Assembly (NCBI RefSeq): GCF_028714215.1
Contig: NZ_JAQTMS010000030.1
Coordinates: forward strand, 1-59,888
DNA length: 59,888 nt
Direction: 5' to 3'
Source: Rhodoferax sp.
Lineage (GTDB): Bacteria; Pseudomonadota; Gammaproteobacteria; Burkholderiales; Burkholderiaceae_C
The notes below the pieces were generated by a model, which saw nothing but the letters and a program-made list of their open reading frames with translations, had not been told where the DNA came from and did not search any database. The position numbers and the translations under genes were made by a program. Below, one piece after another: positions 18,955 to 27,882 of this stretch. The stretch's first letter is position 1. Every line of letters starts with the position of its first letter.

Positions 18955-20220
18955 TCAGGCCTTGCGGGCGGCCTCACGGTAAACCAGCAGCGGTGGCTTG
19001 TTCTCTTCGATGGTGGACTCGTCAACCACAACCTTATCAACGTTGGTGGTATTGGGCAGCTCGTACATGGTATCGATCAGAGCCTGCTCCAGGATCGAGC
19101 GCAAGCCACGCGCTCCGGTCTTTCGGGCCAGCGCTTTTTTGGCAATGGCCTTCAGGGCCGAGGGACGAATTTCGAGATCCACGCCTTCCATCGCCAGCAG
19201 CTTGGCGTACTGCTTGACCAGTGCATTCTTGGGTTCGGTCAATATCTGCACCAGCGCTTCTTCAGTCAGCTCAGCCAAGGTCGCCACCACCGGCATGCGG
19301 CCCACCAGTTCAGGAATCAGGCCGAACTTGATCAAGTCTTCCGGCTCCACGTCCTTGAAGACCTGGGTCAGGCTGCGCTGCGCCTTGCTTTTGACCGACG
19401 CCCCAAACCCAATGCCGGAAGATTGGGTACGGTTGTCAATCACTTTTTCGAGTCCGAAAAATGCGCCGCCACAAATGAACAGGATGTTGGTGGTATCGAT
19501 CTGGACAAAATCCTGATTCGGGTGTTTGCGCCCCCCTTGCGGCGGCACGCTGGCCATGGTGCCTTCAATCAGCTTGAGCAGCGCCTGTTGCACCCCCTCG
19601 CCCGAGACATCGCGTGTGATCGAGGGGTTGTCGGACTTGCGGGAAATCTTGTCAATCTCGTCGATGTAGACAATGCCACGCTGAGCCCGTTCGACCTCGT
19701 AATTGCAGCTCTGCAGCAGCTTGAGCACGATGTTTTCAACGTCCTCGCCAACGTAACCGGCCTCCGTCAGGGTCGTCGCATCGGCCATCACAAAGGGCAC
19801 GTCCAACATGCGCGCCAAAGTCTGCGCCAGCAGCGTCTTGCCGGAGCCGGTCGGACCGATCAGCAATATATTGCTTTTGGCCAACTCGACGTCATCTTTT
19901 TTGGCTTTTTCCTTGTGCCTCAAGCGCTTGTAATGGTTGTAAACCGCCACCGCCAAAGTACGTTTGGCCGGCTCCTGACCGATCACGTAATTGTCCAGAT
20001 TGGCCTTGATCTCGGCCGGGGTCGGCAATTCTCCGCCTGAGCTGCGCGCCTCGGTACTGCCCGGCAATTCATCACGAATGATTTCGTTGCAAAGTTCAAT
20101 GCATTCATCGCAGACAAATACCGATGGGCCGGCAATCAGTTTTTTAACCTCATGCTGGCTCTTGCCGCAGAAAGAGCAATAAAGGGTTTTCTCGCCCGAA
20201 GAACCTTTTTTTTCAGCCAT
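18955..20220 (-). CDS. clpX: ATP-dependent Clp protease ATPase subunit ClpX
   Basis: Hexameric unfoldase that feeds substrates to ClpP. It has 421 residues. The N-terminal zinc domain has four cysteines (YCSFCGKSQ and CDECIELC, about 14-42). The AAA+ module has [15 protein letters not shown], then VYIDEIDKI and the pore and sensor regions. IGF loop: [10 protein letters not shown] follows the GGAFFGLEK segment. ATG 20220 is just before MAEKKGSS; it lies 5 bases after the clpP stop, so the two are co-transcribed. Confidence 0.97.
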   Translation of the reverse strand: MAEKKGSSGEKTLYCSFCGKSQHEVKKLIAGPSVFVCDECIELCNEIIRDELPGSTEARSSGGELPTPAEIKANLDNYVIGQEPAKRTLAVAVYNHYKRLRHKEKAKKDDVELAKSNILLIGPTGSGKTLLAQTLARMLDVPFVMADATTLTEAGYVGEDVENIVLKLLQSCNYEVERAQRGIVYIDEIDKISRKSDNPSITRDVSGEGVQQALLKLIEGTMASVPPQGGRKHPNQDFVQIDTTNILFICGGAFFGLEKVIDNRTQSSGIGFGASVKSKAQRSLTQVFKDVEPEDLIKFGLIPELVGRMPVVATLAELTEEALVQILTEPKNALVKQYAKLLAMEGVDLEIRPSALKAIAKKALARKTGARGLRSILEQALIDTMYELPNTTNVDKVVVDESTIEENKPPLLVYREAARKA

Positions 20221-20225
20221 GTGAA

Positions 20226-20846
20226 CTACGCCCGTTTCGAGATAACCTTGTCGATCAGACCATATTCCTTGCACTCATCGGCAGACATGTAATAGTCACG
20301 CTCGGTGTCGCGCTCAATGCGCTCCAGCGGCTGGCCAGTACGTTCAGCCAGAATTCTATTGAGCTGTTCGCGCGTCTTCAATATCTCACGGGCCTGAATC
20401 TCGATCTCGGTCGCCTGGCCTTGACTGCCGCCCGACGGCTGGTGAATCATGACCTTGGAATTGGGCAGCGAGAAGCGCTTGCCCTTGGCCCCGGCCGCCA
20501 ACAAGAAGGCTCCCATGCTGGCCGCCATGCCGGTGCACAGGGTGGAAACGTCAGGCTTGATGAAATTCATGGTATCAAAAATCGCCATGCCAGCGCTGAC
20601 CGAGCCACCGGGAGAGTTGATGTAAAAAGAAATATCCTTGTCCGGATTGTCACTCTCCAAAAACAACAACTGCGCCACCACCAGGTTCGCCACGTGGTCG
20701 TTGACCGGACCGACCAGAAAAATCACCCGCTCTTTCAGCAGGCGCGAGTAGATATCGTAAGACCGCTCACCGCGACCTGACTGCTCAATCACCATCGGGA
20801 CCATGCCCAGGCCTTGCGTTTCCATTGCACCAAATCGCTCGTTCAT
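20226..20846 (-). CDS. clpP: ATP-dependent Clp protease proteolytic subunit
   Basis: Tetradecameric serine protease chamber. At 206 residues it has the catalytic Ser in [16 protein letters not shown] and His in [16 protein letters not shown]. The [19 protein letters not shown] segment and the C-terminal Asp-containing region are also present. ATG 20846 follows AGGAG. The gene sits between tig (upstream) and clpX in the classic tig-clpP-clpX-lon order. Two palindromic repeats fill the leader between tig and clpP. Confidence 0.98.
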   Translation of the reverse strand: MNERFGAMETQGLGMVPMVIEQSGRGERSYDIYSRLLKERVIFLVGPVNDHVANLVVAQLLFLESDNPDKDISFYINSPGGSVSAGMAIFDTMNFIKPDVSTLCTGMAASMGAFLLAAGAKGKRFSLPNSKVMIHQPSGGSQGQATEIEIQAREILKTREQLNRILAERTGQPLERIERDTERDYYMSADECKEYGLIDKVISKRA

Positions 20847-20864
20847 GTTTTCTCCTAATCAATT

Positions 20865-20911
20865 GAGGACAGAGCCGGCCCGCCGTGTGAAGCAGCGGCC
20901 TGTCCCGCAAG
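20865..20911. repeat. Short palindromic repeat, copy B
   Basis: GAGGACAG ... CTGTCCCGCAAG with a GC-rich centre. It is related to copy A and copy D. It lies about 20 bases upstream of the clpP start, inside the tig-clpP spacer. Confidence 0.6.
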
Positions 20912-20925
20912 GTCTCAGTTTAGTT

Positions 20926-20970
20926 GAGAACAGAACTGCCTCGCTGCGCCTAGCTGGGGTCTGCCCCGCC
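20926..20970. repeat. Short palindromic repeat, copy C (diverged)
   Basis: GAGAACAGAACTG ... GGGGTCTGCCCCGCC is a diverged member of the same family, placed tandem with copy B between clpP and tig. Confidence 0.45.
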
Positions 20971-20981
20971 AGATTTAAAGG

Positions 20982-22292
20982 TCAATTTTGAGCCATCAAT
21001 TCGTCAAATGATAGGCTCTTCTCGTTGACGACGGCCTTGGCCAGCACAAATTCAGTGACATTGTTTTCAATCACGATGGCCTCGACTTCGGCCAGACGAT
21101 TATTGTCGCTGTAATACCAGCGCATCACTTCGGCCGGTTTTTCGTAGCTGGCGGCCAATTCCTCAATATGCGCCTTGATCTGTTCAGGCTTGGCTTGCAG
21201 GTTGTGGGCGCGCACCAATTCGGCCACGACCAGGCCCAGACGTACCCGGCGCTCGGCCTGGGGTCGGAAGATGTCCTCGGGCATCGGCGTCTTGTCGGCA
21301 TCCTTCATGCCGCGCTGCTTCAGGTCGGCGCGGGCACTTTCCATCAAACGGCTCACTTCGGCCTGCACGCTGGCGTTGGGCAGGTCCAGTTCGGCCTTCG
21401 CCACCAGGGCATCCATGACGGCTTGTTTGTTGCGAGCCAGCAGACGGAACTTGACTTCACGCTCCAGGTTCTTCTTCACATCAGCACGCAAACCGTCCAC
21501 CGTGGCGTCCGCAATACCAAGCGACTTGGCCAAGGCATCGTTCACCTCAGGCAGATGGGCGGCCTCGACTTTTTTCAGGGTAACCATGAAGTCGGCAGTC
21601 TTGCCAGCCACGTCCTTACCGTGGTAATCGGCCGGAAAAGCCAATTGGAAGGTCTTACTTTCGCCTGCCTTCATGCCACTGGTCGCGTCTTCGAACTCCT
21701 TGAGCATCTGGCCGTCACCCAAGATGAACTGGAAATCTGCTGCTTTCCCGCCGGAGAATGGCTCACCATCAATCTTGCCTTCGAAATCGACCGTCACGCG
21801 GTCACCCACCTGTGCCGCGGCGTCATGGGCGCGCTGGGCAAAGGTCCGGCGCTGCTTGCGCAGGATGTCCAGCGTCTTGTCGATCGCGCTGTCTGTCACT
21901 TCAGTGGCTATTTTTTGCACTTCGGCGCCGCTCAGGTCGCCAATTTTGACGTCCGGATAAACCTCGAAAACAGCATCGAAAGCCATTTCACCTTCCGGCG
22001 AGGTTTCTTTTTCGGTGATGCGGGGCTGGCCGGCGACACGCAGCTTGGCTTCGTTGGCGGCGCTGGCGAAGGCCTCGCCGACTTTGTCGTTCATGACTTC
22101 ATAATGAACCGAGTAACCGTAGCGTTGTGCCACCACATTCATGGGGACTTTGCCAGGGCGGAAACCGTCCATCTTGACGGTGCGAGCGAGCTTCTTCAGA
22201 CGCGACTCGACCTCCGACTGGACCTTGCCGACGGGCAAGGTCAGGGTCATTTTTCGTTCCAGCTTTTCCAGGGTCTCAACCGTAACAGTCAT
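20982..22292 (-). CDS. tig: Trigger factor
   Basis: Ribosome-associated chaperone and peptidyl-prolyl isomerase. At 436 residues it has the ribosome-binding domain with [16 protein letters not shown] (about 45-60). The FKBP-type domain (about 160-245, with [20 protein letters not shown]) follows, then the helical C-terminal chaperone arms. ATG 22292 follows TAGGAG; the frame is open upstream into a repeat and is not coding there. It heads the tig-clpP-clpX-lon block. Confidence 0.97.
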   Translation of the reverse strand: MTVTVETLEKLERKMTLTLPVGKVQSEVESRLKKLARTVKMDGFRPGKVPMNVVAQRYGYSVHYEVMNDKVGEAFASAANEAKLRVAGQPRITEKETSPEGEMAFDAVFEVYPDVKIGDLSGAEVQKIATEVTDSAIDKTLDILRKQRRTFAQRAHDAAAQVGDRVTVDFEGKIDGEPFSGGKAADFQFILGDGQMLKEFEDATSGMKAGESKTFQLAFPADYHGKDVAGKTADFMVTLKKVEAAHLPEVNDALAKSLGIADATVDGLRADVKKNLEREVKFRLLARNKQAVMDALVAKAELDLPNASVQAEVSRLMESARADLKQRGMKDADKTPMPEDIFRPQAERRVRLGLVVAELVRAHNLQAKPEQIKAHIEELAASYEKPAEVMRWYYSDNNRLAEVEAIVIENNVTEFVLAKAVVNEKSLSFDELMAQN

Positions 22293-22312
22293 CGCAATAC
22301 TCCTAAATGGTT

Positions 22313-22356
22313 GGGGACAGAGTTGGCCGCTTTGCGACTGCGGACTGTCCCGCAAG
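22313..22356. repeat. Short palindromic repeat, copy D
   Basis: GGGGACAG at 22313-22320 and CTGTCCC at 22345-22351 form the arms; the centre is AGTTGGCCGCTTTGCG plus ACTGCGGA. It lies in the leader between tRNA-Leu and tig. Confidence 0.65.
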
Positions 22357-22366
22357 TTAAAACAAG

Positions 22367-22453
22367 TGGTGCGCGGGGGGGGACTCGAACCCCCACACCA
22401 TTGCTGGCGTCAGGACCTAAACCTGGTGCGTCTACCAATTTCGCCACCCGCGC
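22367..22453 (-). tRNA. tRNA-Leu(UAG)
   Basis: Acceptor GCGCGGG/CCCGCGC, long variable arm, encoded CCA (22367-22369). The anticodon loop TTTAGGT gives UAG, reading CUN codons. It is on the same strand as tig, 74 bases upstream of it. Confidence 0.95.
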
Positions 22454-22611
22454 AAAAACAAAGGGGTCGGTCCACCAGACCACCCCCATGAAATTGATCA
22501 ACCGGTCATTTTACCCTGCTGCGTGCGCCATCAGCCTGCTGCCGTTCCCGGCCCGGCTCAGGGGTGGGGAAATGGCCGGCCGTGCCGCCGTATCGCCTGG
22601 CATTGAGGCTG

Positions 22612-22639
22612 CGGCAATTTGCTGCCTGGCAGCTTGCCG
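22612..22639. terminator. Hairpin downstream of the GGDEF-EAL gene
   Basis: CGGCAA-TTT-GCTGCC-T-GGCAGC-TTGCCG, a strong two-part stem 20 bases past the stop of the minus-strand GGDEF-EAL gene. No T-tract follows, so it may be a terminator or an mRNA-stabilising structure. Confidence 0.35.
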
Positions 22640-22658
22640 GGAAGGGGGAAAACCTTGC

Positions 22659-25619
22659 TTACAAGGTGGTCAAACTCTCTTCCCGTGCGGGATTGATGCT
22701 GCTCATGCAAAAGTCTTCAAACTGAGCCCGTGGCATTGGCCTGGCGAACAGGTAGCCTTGCCCGTAGTCGCAACCGGCTTGTGCCAGCAGATTGCGCTGC
22801 TCGATGGTCTCCACGCCCTCGGCAACCACTTTCAACCCGAGCTTGTGCGCCATCACGATGATGGCTTCGGCAATCGCCCGATCACTCGGATCGGTGACGA
22901 TATCGCGCACAAACGAGCGGTCGATCTTGAGATAATCGATGTCGAATTTTTTAAGGTAGGACATAGCCGAGTATCCGGTGCCGAAATCGTCCAGCGCAAT
23001 CTGAATTCCTGCGTCCCGGAAGGCGATCAATTTCTCCATGACTTCAGGATGCTGATCGAGTAGCAAGCCTTCCGTGATCTCGATGGTGATGCAGTCGGAG
23101 CAGATATCGTGCTCCCGCAAGTAGTCGATCCAGGTCCTGTCCGTGTTCCCGGTAAAGAACTGGCGCGGCGACTTGTTCACGGTAATTTGATGCCGGCAGG
23201 CTGCCCCAGCCCCCTCGGCCACCCTGGTTTTGGCACAGACACCATTCTCCGAGAAGCTGCAACGGCTGCACCAGCGCTTGACCGTTTGCGCCGCTTCCCT
23301 GAAAACCCAATCGCCAATTTCGCTGATCAAGCCGGTTTCTTCGGCAATCGGAATGAACTCCACCGGACTGATCATCCCGCGCTCCGGGTGATGCCAACGC
23401 AACAAGGCCTCCGCCTTGACGATCATTCCTGTGGCCAAGTCCACGATCGGCTGGTAATGCACTTCGAATTGATCGGCGGCAAGCGCACCGCGCATGTCGT
23501 TGGCAAGCTGCATGCGGGTCCTTGCCGCCAGTTCCATGGAGGCCGTGAAGTAGCAATAGCGATTGCGTCCTTCGTTCTTGGCGGCATACTTGGTCTGGTC
23601 GGCATTCTTGAGCAGATTGGCGACGTCCTGCGCGTCCGCGGGATAACGCGCGATGCCAATGCTGGCCGAGATATAGACCTTCTCTCCGTCGAGACAAAAC
23701 GGTTGTGCAATCGTGTGCAGGATCTCACCCGCCACCTGTGCCACCCTGGGCGAGGCCTCGCTCAGGGTGCTCAGGACGACGACGAATTCGTCCCCGCCAA
23801 GGTGTGCCACCGGGTCCACGTCTATCCCGGGACAGGAGGAAATCCGTCTGGCAGTTTCGACGATCAACCGATCGCCAGCGTCGTGACCCAGTGTGTCGTT
23901 CACTTGCTTGAAACGATCCAAATCGATATGCAGCACCGCCAGTGAAAAGCCCTCCCGAAGCGACTTCTCCTGCATTTGCCGCATCAGTTCGTTCAGCCGG
24001 TGACGATTCGGCAGCTTGGTCAGCAGATCATGGTTGGCCTGTTGCCAAATGACGGCTTCGGCCTGTTTTTGCTTCGTGATGTCAGCGGCAATGGCGATAT
24101 ACCGCAGAACCTTGCCTTCCTCATCGTGCAGCGCGGAAATCGTCAAGCGTTCGGGGTATATCTCTCCGCTCTTGCGCCGGTTCCAGATTTCCCCTTGCCA
24201 TTGGCCCGTGTTCTGTAGCGATGCCCACAGTTTCTGGTAAAAGGCGCGATCCTGTCGTCCCGACTTCAACAGTCCTGGATTGGCCCCGATCAACTCGCCG
24301 GGGTCGTAGCCGGTCATTTTGCAAAAAGCCCGATTGACGCTGATGATCCGGTTATCAGGAGAGCAAATCATGATGGCCTCGCCGGTTCCCTCAAACACCG
24401 AGGCAGCCAACCGCATCTGCTCCGCATGTTCCTGCAGCGCCTGATTCTGTGTCTTGATGTGTTGCTGCAACTTGTTGAAGCTGGCCAGTAAACGCCTGAT
24501 TTCCTTGCTGCCCTCGATCCGCAGGGGGCGCAGCGGCTCCCGTCCGCCCGCCATGGCATCGATGATCTGTGCCGAGATCTGCACCGAGTCAGCGAGGGGG
24601 CGGAGCTGGCAATAGAGGATCAACCACAGCAACAGGGCAATCACACCACAGGCCACGGCGGACTGCAGGTAAATATCTCCGCGCAGCGATTCAATTGCCT
24701 TGAAGGCGACGGCGGTCGGCAGGGTGGCCATGACAAGCCAACCGGTGCTGGCAACGCGCGTTGCTGAACTAAGTGATTCGCTCCCCTGATAACCGACTGC
24801 GACCCCCGAGCCCTCAAAACCCTGGCGGTAGCGGTCGTACATTTTGTCGACGCCCACGGCCGGATCGGGTTGCATGATGTGCTTCGGGTCGGTGGAGGTC
24901 ACGAACAGGCCATCCTTGGGAGACAGGACGTGAAGGTCACCGTTCGCGACCGAGTTTTGGGGCATGTTTGCGCCGAACAAGCCGCCGCCGGCAATCTGAC
25001 TGGCACCCACCAGTACGGCCGTGACTTCGTTGCGACTGTTTTTGATCGGCACCCCGATATTGACGACGCTCTGCTGCGTGAAGCGATCCAGCATGGGCTT
25101 GCCTACAACAGCTTGCCCCGTTCTGATGACCTCGCGAAAGAAATCGGCATCCGCAAAGTTGCCGCCCTGACGTCCCTGCGGCGTCGGCCAACCGGCCAGC
25201 TCAAGGCCTTTGCTGGAGATCACAAACAGGCCTAAGTTGAAGAGTCGGTTCAGGGCTGTCCGCGCCAGCAATGCCTGCATGTGCTCCGCGTTGTCCCTCC
25301 CCTCGGAATTCATCTGGGCGGCCGCATCGGCCAGTGCGTTGATATGCAACTTGATGGCGTCGTCAAGGTTGCCGGCAAAGTGCTGGGTGGTTTGGAGTTG
25401 CTGGGCCGCCAGCACCTCCTGAACGTTGTCACGAACTTTGCGGTCCAGGTCATGAACCAGCAACCAGGTTGCACCGGTGCACAGCAGCACGGCAACGATG
25501 GCAATCTGGGCCTTCAGGTCAAGCGCGTCCAAAATGGAACGAAACTTCATGGCCGTCGCAAGGGTCGGCTTGGCGTTCGGGCGCGGGTCCAAGTCTTTGG
25601 GCATCTCCGGCACCTTCAT
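22659..25619 (-). CDS. Membrane PDC/HAMP-like/PAS/GGDEF/EAL protein with cysteine cluster
   Basis: Likely c-di-GMP turnover protein, 986 residues. Order: membrane helix (about 34-52), periplasmic Cache/PDC-type sensor (about 60-325), second helix (about 328-348), linker, PAS (about 415-530), GGDEF intact at 608-612 (HLGGDEF), then EAL at 737-739. The EAL catalytic set is present ([32 protein letters not shown]), so phosphodiesterase activity is plausible. Odd: between ETVKRW-type helix and the NxSPRQF strand there is an insertion with Cys784, 787, 795 and 808, and a second CxxC at 840/843. The start ATG overlaps the upstream gene's stop (ATGA), so it is translationally coupled to the HD-GYP gene. 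Confidence 0.92.
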   Translation of the reverse strand: MKVPEMPKDLDPRPNAKPTLATAMKFRSILDALDLKAQIAIVAVLLCTGATWLLVHDLDRKVRDNVQEVLAAQQLQTTQHFAGNLDDAIKLHINALADAAAQMNSEGRDNAEHMQALLARTALNRLFNLGLFVISSKGLELAGWPTPQGRQGGNFADADFFREVIRTGQAVVGKPMLDRFTQQSVVNIGVPIKNSRNEVTAVLVGASQIAGGGLFGANMPQNSVANGDLHVLSPKDGLFVTSTDPKHIMQPDPAVGVDKMYDRYRQGFEGSGVAVGYQGSESLSSATRVASTGWLVMATLPTAVAFKAIESLRGDIYLQSAVACGVIALLLWLILYCQLRPLADSVQISAQIIDAMAGGREPLRPLRIEGSKEIRRLLASFNKLQQHIKTQNQALQEHAEQMRLAASVFEGTGEAIMICSPDNRIISVNRAFCKMTGYDPGELIGANPGLLKSGRQDRAFYQKLWASLQNTGQWQGEIWNRRKSGEIYPERLTISALHDEEGKVLRYIAIAADITKQKQAEAVIWQQANHDLLTKLPNRHRLNELMRQMQEKSLREGFSLAVLHIDLDRFKQVNDTLGHDAGDRLIVETARRISSCPGIDVDPVAHLGGDEFVVVLSTLSEASPRVAQVAGEILHTIAQPFCLDGEKVYISASIGIARYPADAQDVANLLKNADQTKYAAKNEGRNRYCYFTASMELAARTRMQLANDMRGALAADQFEVHYQPIVDLATGMIVKAEALLRWHHPERGMISPVEFIPIAEETGLISEIGDWVFREAAQTVKRWCSRCSFSENGVCAKTRVAEGAGAACRHQITVNKSPRQFFTGNTDRTWIDYLREHDICSDCITIEITEGLLLDQHPEVMEKLIAFRDAGIQIALDDFGTGYSAMSYLKKFDIDYLKIDRSFVRDIVTDPSDRAIAEAIIVMAHKLGLKVVAEGVETIEQRNLLAQAGCDYGQGYLFARPMPRAQFEDFCMSSINPAREESLTTL

Positions 25620-27046
25620 TCCAGTCCACCAATATACGGACGATAAGCTTGATCCTCACCAAGAATGTGCTCTCGCAACCAGTCGCGCAACACGCCCAGA
25701 ATGCGCTCGCCCAATTGGCGTCGGCGGTAATAAATGAATTCCTCGCGCAATTCCTGAACCCGCTTGACAAAACCCTGGTGAGTTCGTCGATGACTCTCCA
25801 GCTCGGGGTAGCCAGCGTCCTCCATCAGTTGCTCTTCGAAGTTGAAATGGAAGGCGGTATAGCTTATGAGTTCGTCAATGATCATGGCAATGGCCGGGCG
25901 ATCGCTCTGACTCTCGGCACTGGCCAGCTGGTTGATGGTGTCGATCAGGATCCGGTGCTGCTCATCGATGTGCAAATGGCCCACGCTCATGGCTTCCGAC
26001 CACTGCACCAGCGACACCGTTTCACAGCGCTGGACAACTTCCAGAAAAACCTCAGCCACCAGCGGATCGAACTGGCTACCCGCTTGGCGGTGGACTTGCA
26101 TCACCGCCCGCTCGGTGCTCCAGGGAGTTTTATAAGGGCGGCGCGAGGTCAGGGTATCGAACACGTCAGCAAGGGCGCAGATACGTCCCGAGATCGGAAT
26201 ATCTTCGCCGGCCAAACCCTGCGGATAGCCGGTGCCGTCGAACCATTCATGATGTGTGAGTGCGATTTCCGCCCCAACCTGCAGGTAACGGCTGTCGGGC
26301 ACCATCAGACTGGCTTGACGCAGCATCTTGGCACCGGCCGCGGCATGCAGCTTCACGCTCGTCCGCTCTTCTTCCGTCAGCGGTCCGGCCTTGAACAGAA
26401 TCCGGTCCGGCGTGGCGATCTTGCCGACGTCGTGAAGAATACTGGCGGTCGAGACCTGATCGATAAAGTCCTCGTCAACAATAGCCGGGAACAGACCGCG
26501 CCGATACAACTGCCAGGCGGTTTGTCCCACCAGTCTGGCCACGCGTAACACGTGAATGCCGGCATAGGTATCCCGATGTTCCGAGAAATTGGCCATCGCC
26601 ACAACCGTTGCCTTGGCGTTACGCCGTATGTCTTCCAGCGCCCGGCTCTCGTGGGTGATGTCCAGACAAGTATGGACATAGCCGCCGGACGGCAGCGGAG
26701 CGGTGGCAATCCGCAACACCGTCCCATTGGGCCGCACCCGCTCGAAGCGCCGGGATTCCCGGCGTCGCATGCTGCGCAAACTCTCTGCAATGAAGCTTAC
26801 GTCGTCGCCGCTATCGAAAAATTCGCCGCGTTTGAGCAGCAGCTTGAGAACGTCCCAATACGGTTGGCCTATCAGTTGGTGGTCATCTTCAAGCCGCAGC
26901 AACTTGCAGTAAGCCTGATTGTTTCCACGAACCGTCAGCTTGTCGTCCAGCCATAGATAACCCTGATCGATGGCTTGCAGGGCCTCGGCCAGTCCGTCCC
27001 GCGTAGCCGGGTATTGAGCGCTCTCAAGAGTGGCACTGTCATTCAT
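25616..27046 (-). CDS. PAS - HD-GYP phosphodiesterase - hemerythrin protein
   Basis: Probable cytoplasmic c-di-GMP phosphodiesterase of 476 residues. PAS at about 20-130. HD-GYP domain at about 155-340 with [17 protein letters not shown] (HD), [10 protein letters not shown] and [21 protein letters not shown] (the GYP motif). A C-terminal bacteriohemerythrin domain (about 350-470) has the di-iron ligand pattern: [30 protein letters not shown] and [11 protein letters not shown]. Such domains bind oxygen at a di-iron centre, so an oxygen-responsive phosphodiesterase is inferred. ATG 27046 follows a GAGGGGGG ribosome site. Operon with the GGDEF-EAL gene downstream. Confidence 0.93.
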   Translation of the reverse strand: MNDSATLESAQYPATRDGLAEALQAIDQGYLWLDDKLTVRGNNQAYCKLLRLEDDHQLIGQPYWDVLKLLLKRGEFFDSGDDVSFIAESLRSMRRRESRRFERVRPNGTVLRIATAPLPSGGYVHTCLDITHESRALEDIRRNAKATVVAMANFSEHRDTYAGIHVLRVARLVGQTAWQLYRRGLFPAIVDEDFIDQVSTASILHDVGKIATPDRILFKAGPLTEEERTSVKLHAAAGAKMLRQASLMVPDSRYLQVGAEIALTHHEWFDGTGYPQGLAGEDIPISGRICALADVFDTLTSRRPYKTPWSTERAVMQVHRQAGSQFDPLVAEVFLEVVQRCETVSLVQWSEAMSVGHLHIDEQHRILIDTINQLASAESQSDRPAIAMIIDELISYTAFHFNFEEQLMEDAGYPELESHRRTHQGFVKRVQELREEFIYYRRRQLGERILGVLRDWLREHILGEDQAYRPYIGGLE

Positions 27047-27234
27047 TAAATCCCCCCTCTGTCTCGGCGACACCAGAAGTCAGGCCAGCACCCCCTCCAG
27101 GACGCTGGTGGCGAACCATTCAGCCGAACAATTGATATTACTGGCGGAGGGCGTGAATAGCTATTCCGGTATCTGCGTACTGCAACTAACGGTAAACCAG
27201 TAATGGCGGCCAGGCACCGCCGTCGCCGACGCGC

Positions 27235-27882
27235 TCAAACGTTGGAGACGAGACCGTTGCGGATGGCGTAACGTGTGAGCCCAACGACGCTGCTGACATT
27301 GAGCTTGCGCATGATGTTGCGCCGATGGACTTCGACGGTAGCCTGGGCAATGGCCAATTGTTCGGCAATTTGTACCGAAGTGAAGCCCACCGCAACCAGC
27401 TGCAGCACCTGCACTTCGCGCGCGCCGAGCTTGCTGCCCGGGGCCGGCTTTTCCCCGCCATGACCGCACATGACCTCCTTGACTGCGTCCGTGGCATCCG
27501 GGCACAAATAGGAATGGTTCTGGCTGACCGCTTCGATCGCACGCAGCAGTTCGACGCCGGCCGCCGCCTTGGTAACGTAGGCGGAAGCGCCGGCCTTCAA
27601 CATGTCCGTTATGTAGCCACGGTCGGAGAAGGTCGACAGTGCGATCACCTTTACAGCGGGCAAGGCAGCAACGATCTGCCGTGTGATTTCAATGCCATTG
27701 AGACCGGGCATGTCGATGTCCATGCAAACGATATGCGGCGCTCTTTCGCGCGCCAGGGCCAGGACTTCGAGTCCGTCGCCGGTTTCCGCCACCACCGTGA
27801 AGTCCGGATTTCGATCCAGCAGGAAACGCAGGGCCTCACGAAACATCCGGTGATCGTCGGCTAGCAGGATGCGCACGTTCAT
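27235..27882 (-). CDS. NarL/FixJ-type response regulator
   Basis: Transcription regulator, 215 residues. The receiver domain has the acidic pair D9/D10, phospho-acceptor D55 (CMDIDMPGLNG) and the conserved Lys in SAYVTKAAA. A LuxR-type helix-turn-helix (about 150-212) has LGAREVQVLQLVAVGFTSVQ and the recognition part TVEVHRRNIMRKL. It overlaps the kinase stop by 4 bases and is clearly its partner. Targets are unknown; the phosphodiesterase operon 190 bases downstream is an obvious candidate. Confidence 0.95.
   Translation of the reverse strand: MNVRILLADDHRMFREALRFLLDRNPDFTVVAETGDGLEVLALARERAPHIVCMDIDMPGLNGIEITRQIVAALPAVKVIALSTFSDRGYITDMLKAGASAYVTKAAAGVELLRAIEAVSQNHSYLCPDATDAVKEVMCGHGGEKPAPGSKLGAREVQVLQLVAVGFTSVQIAEQLAIAQATVEVHRRNIMRKLNVSSVVGLTRYAIRNGLVSNV

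Noticed and set aside
21168..23063. 631-codon open frame on the plus strand over tig, tRNA-Leu and the GGDEF-EAL 3' end
   Set aside because: It crosses a tRNA gene and two real minus-strand genes; its translation resembles no protein.
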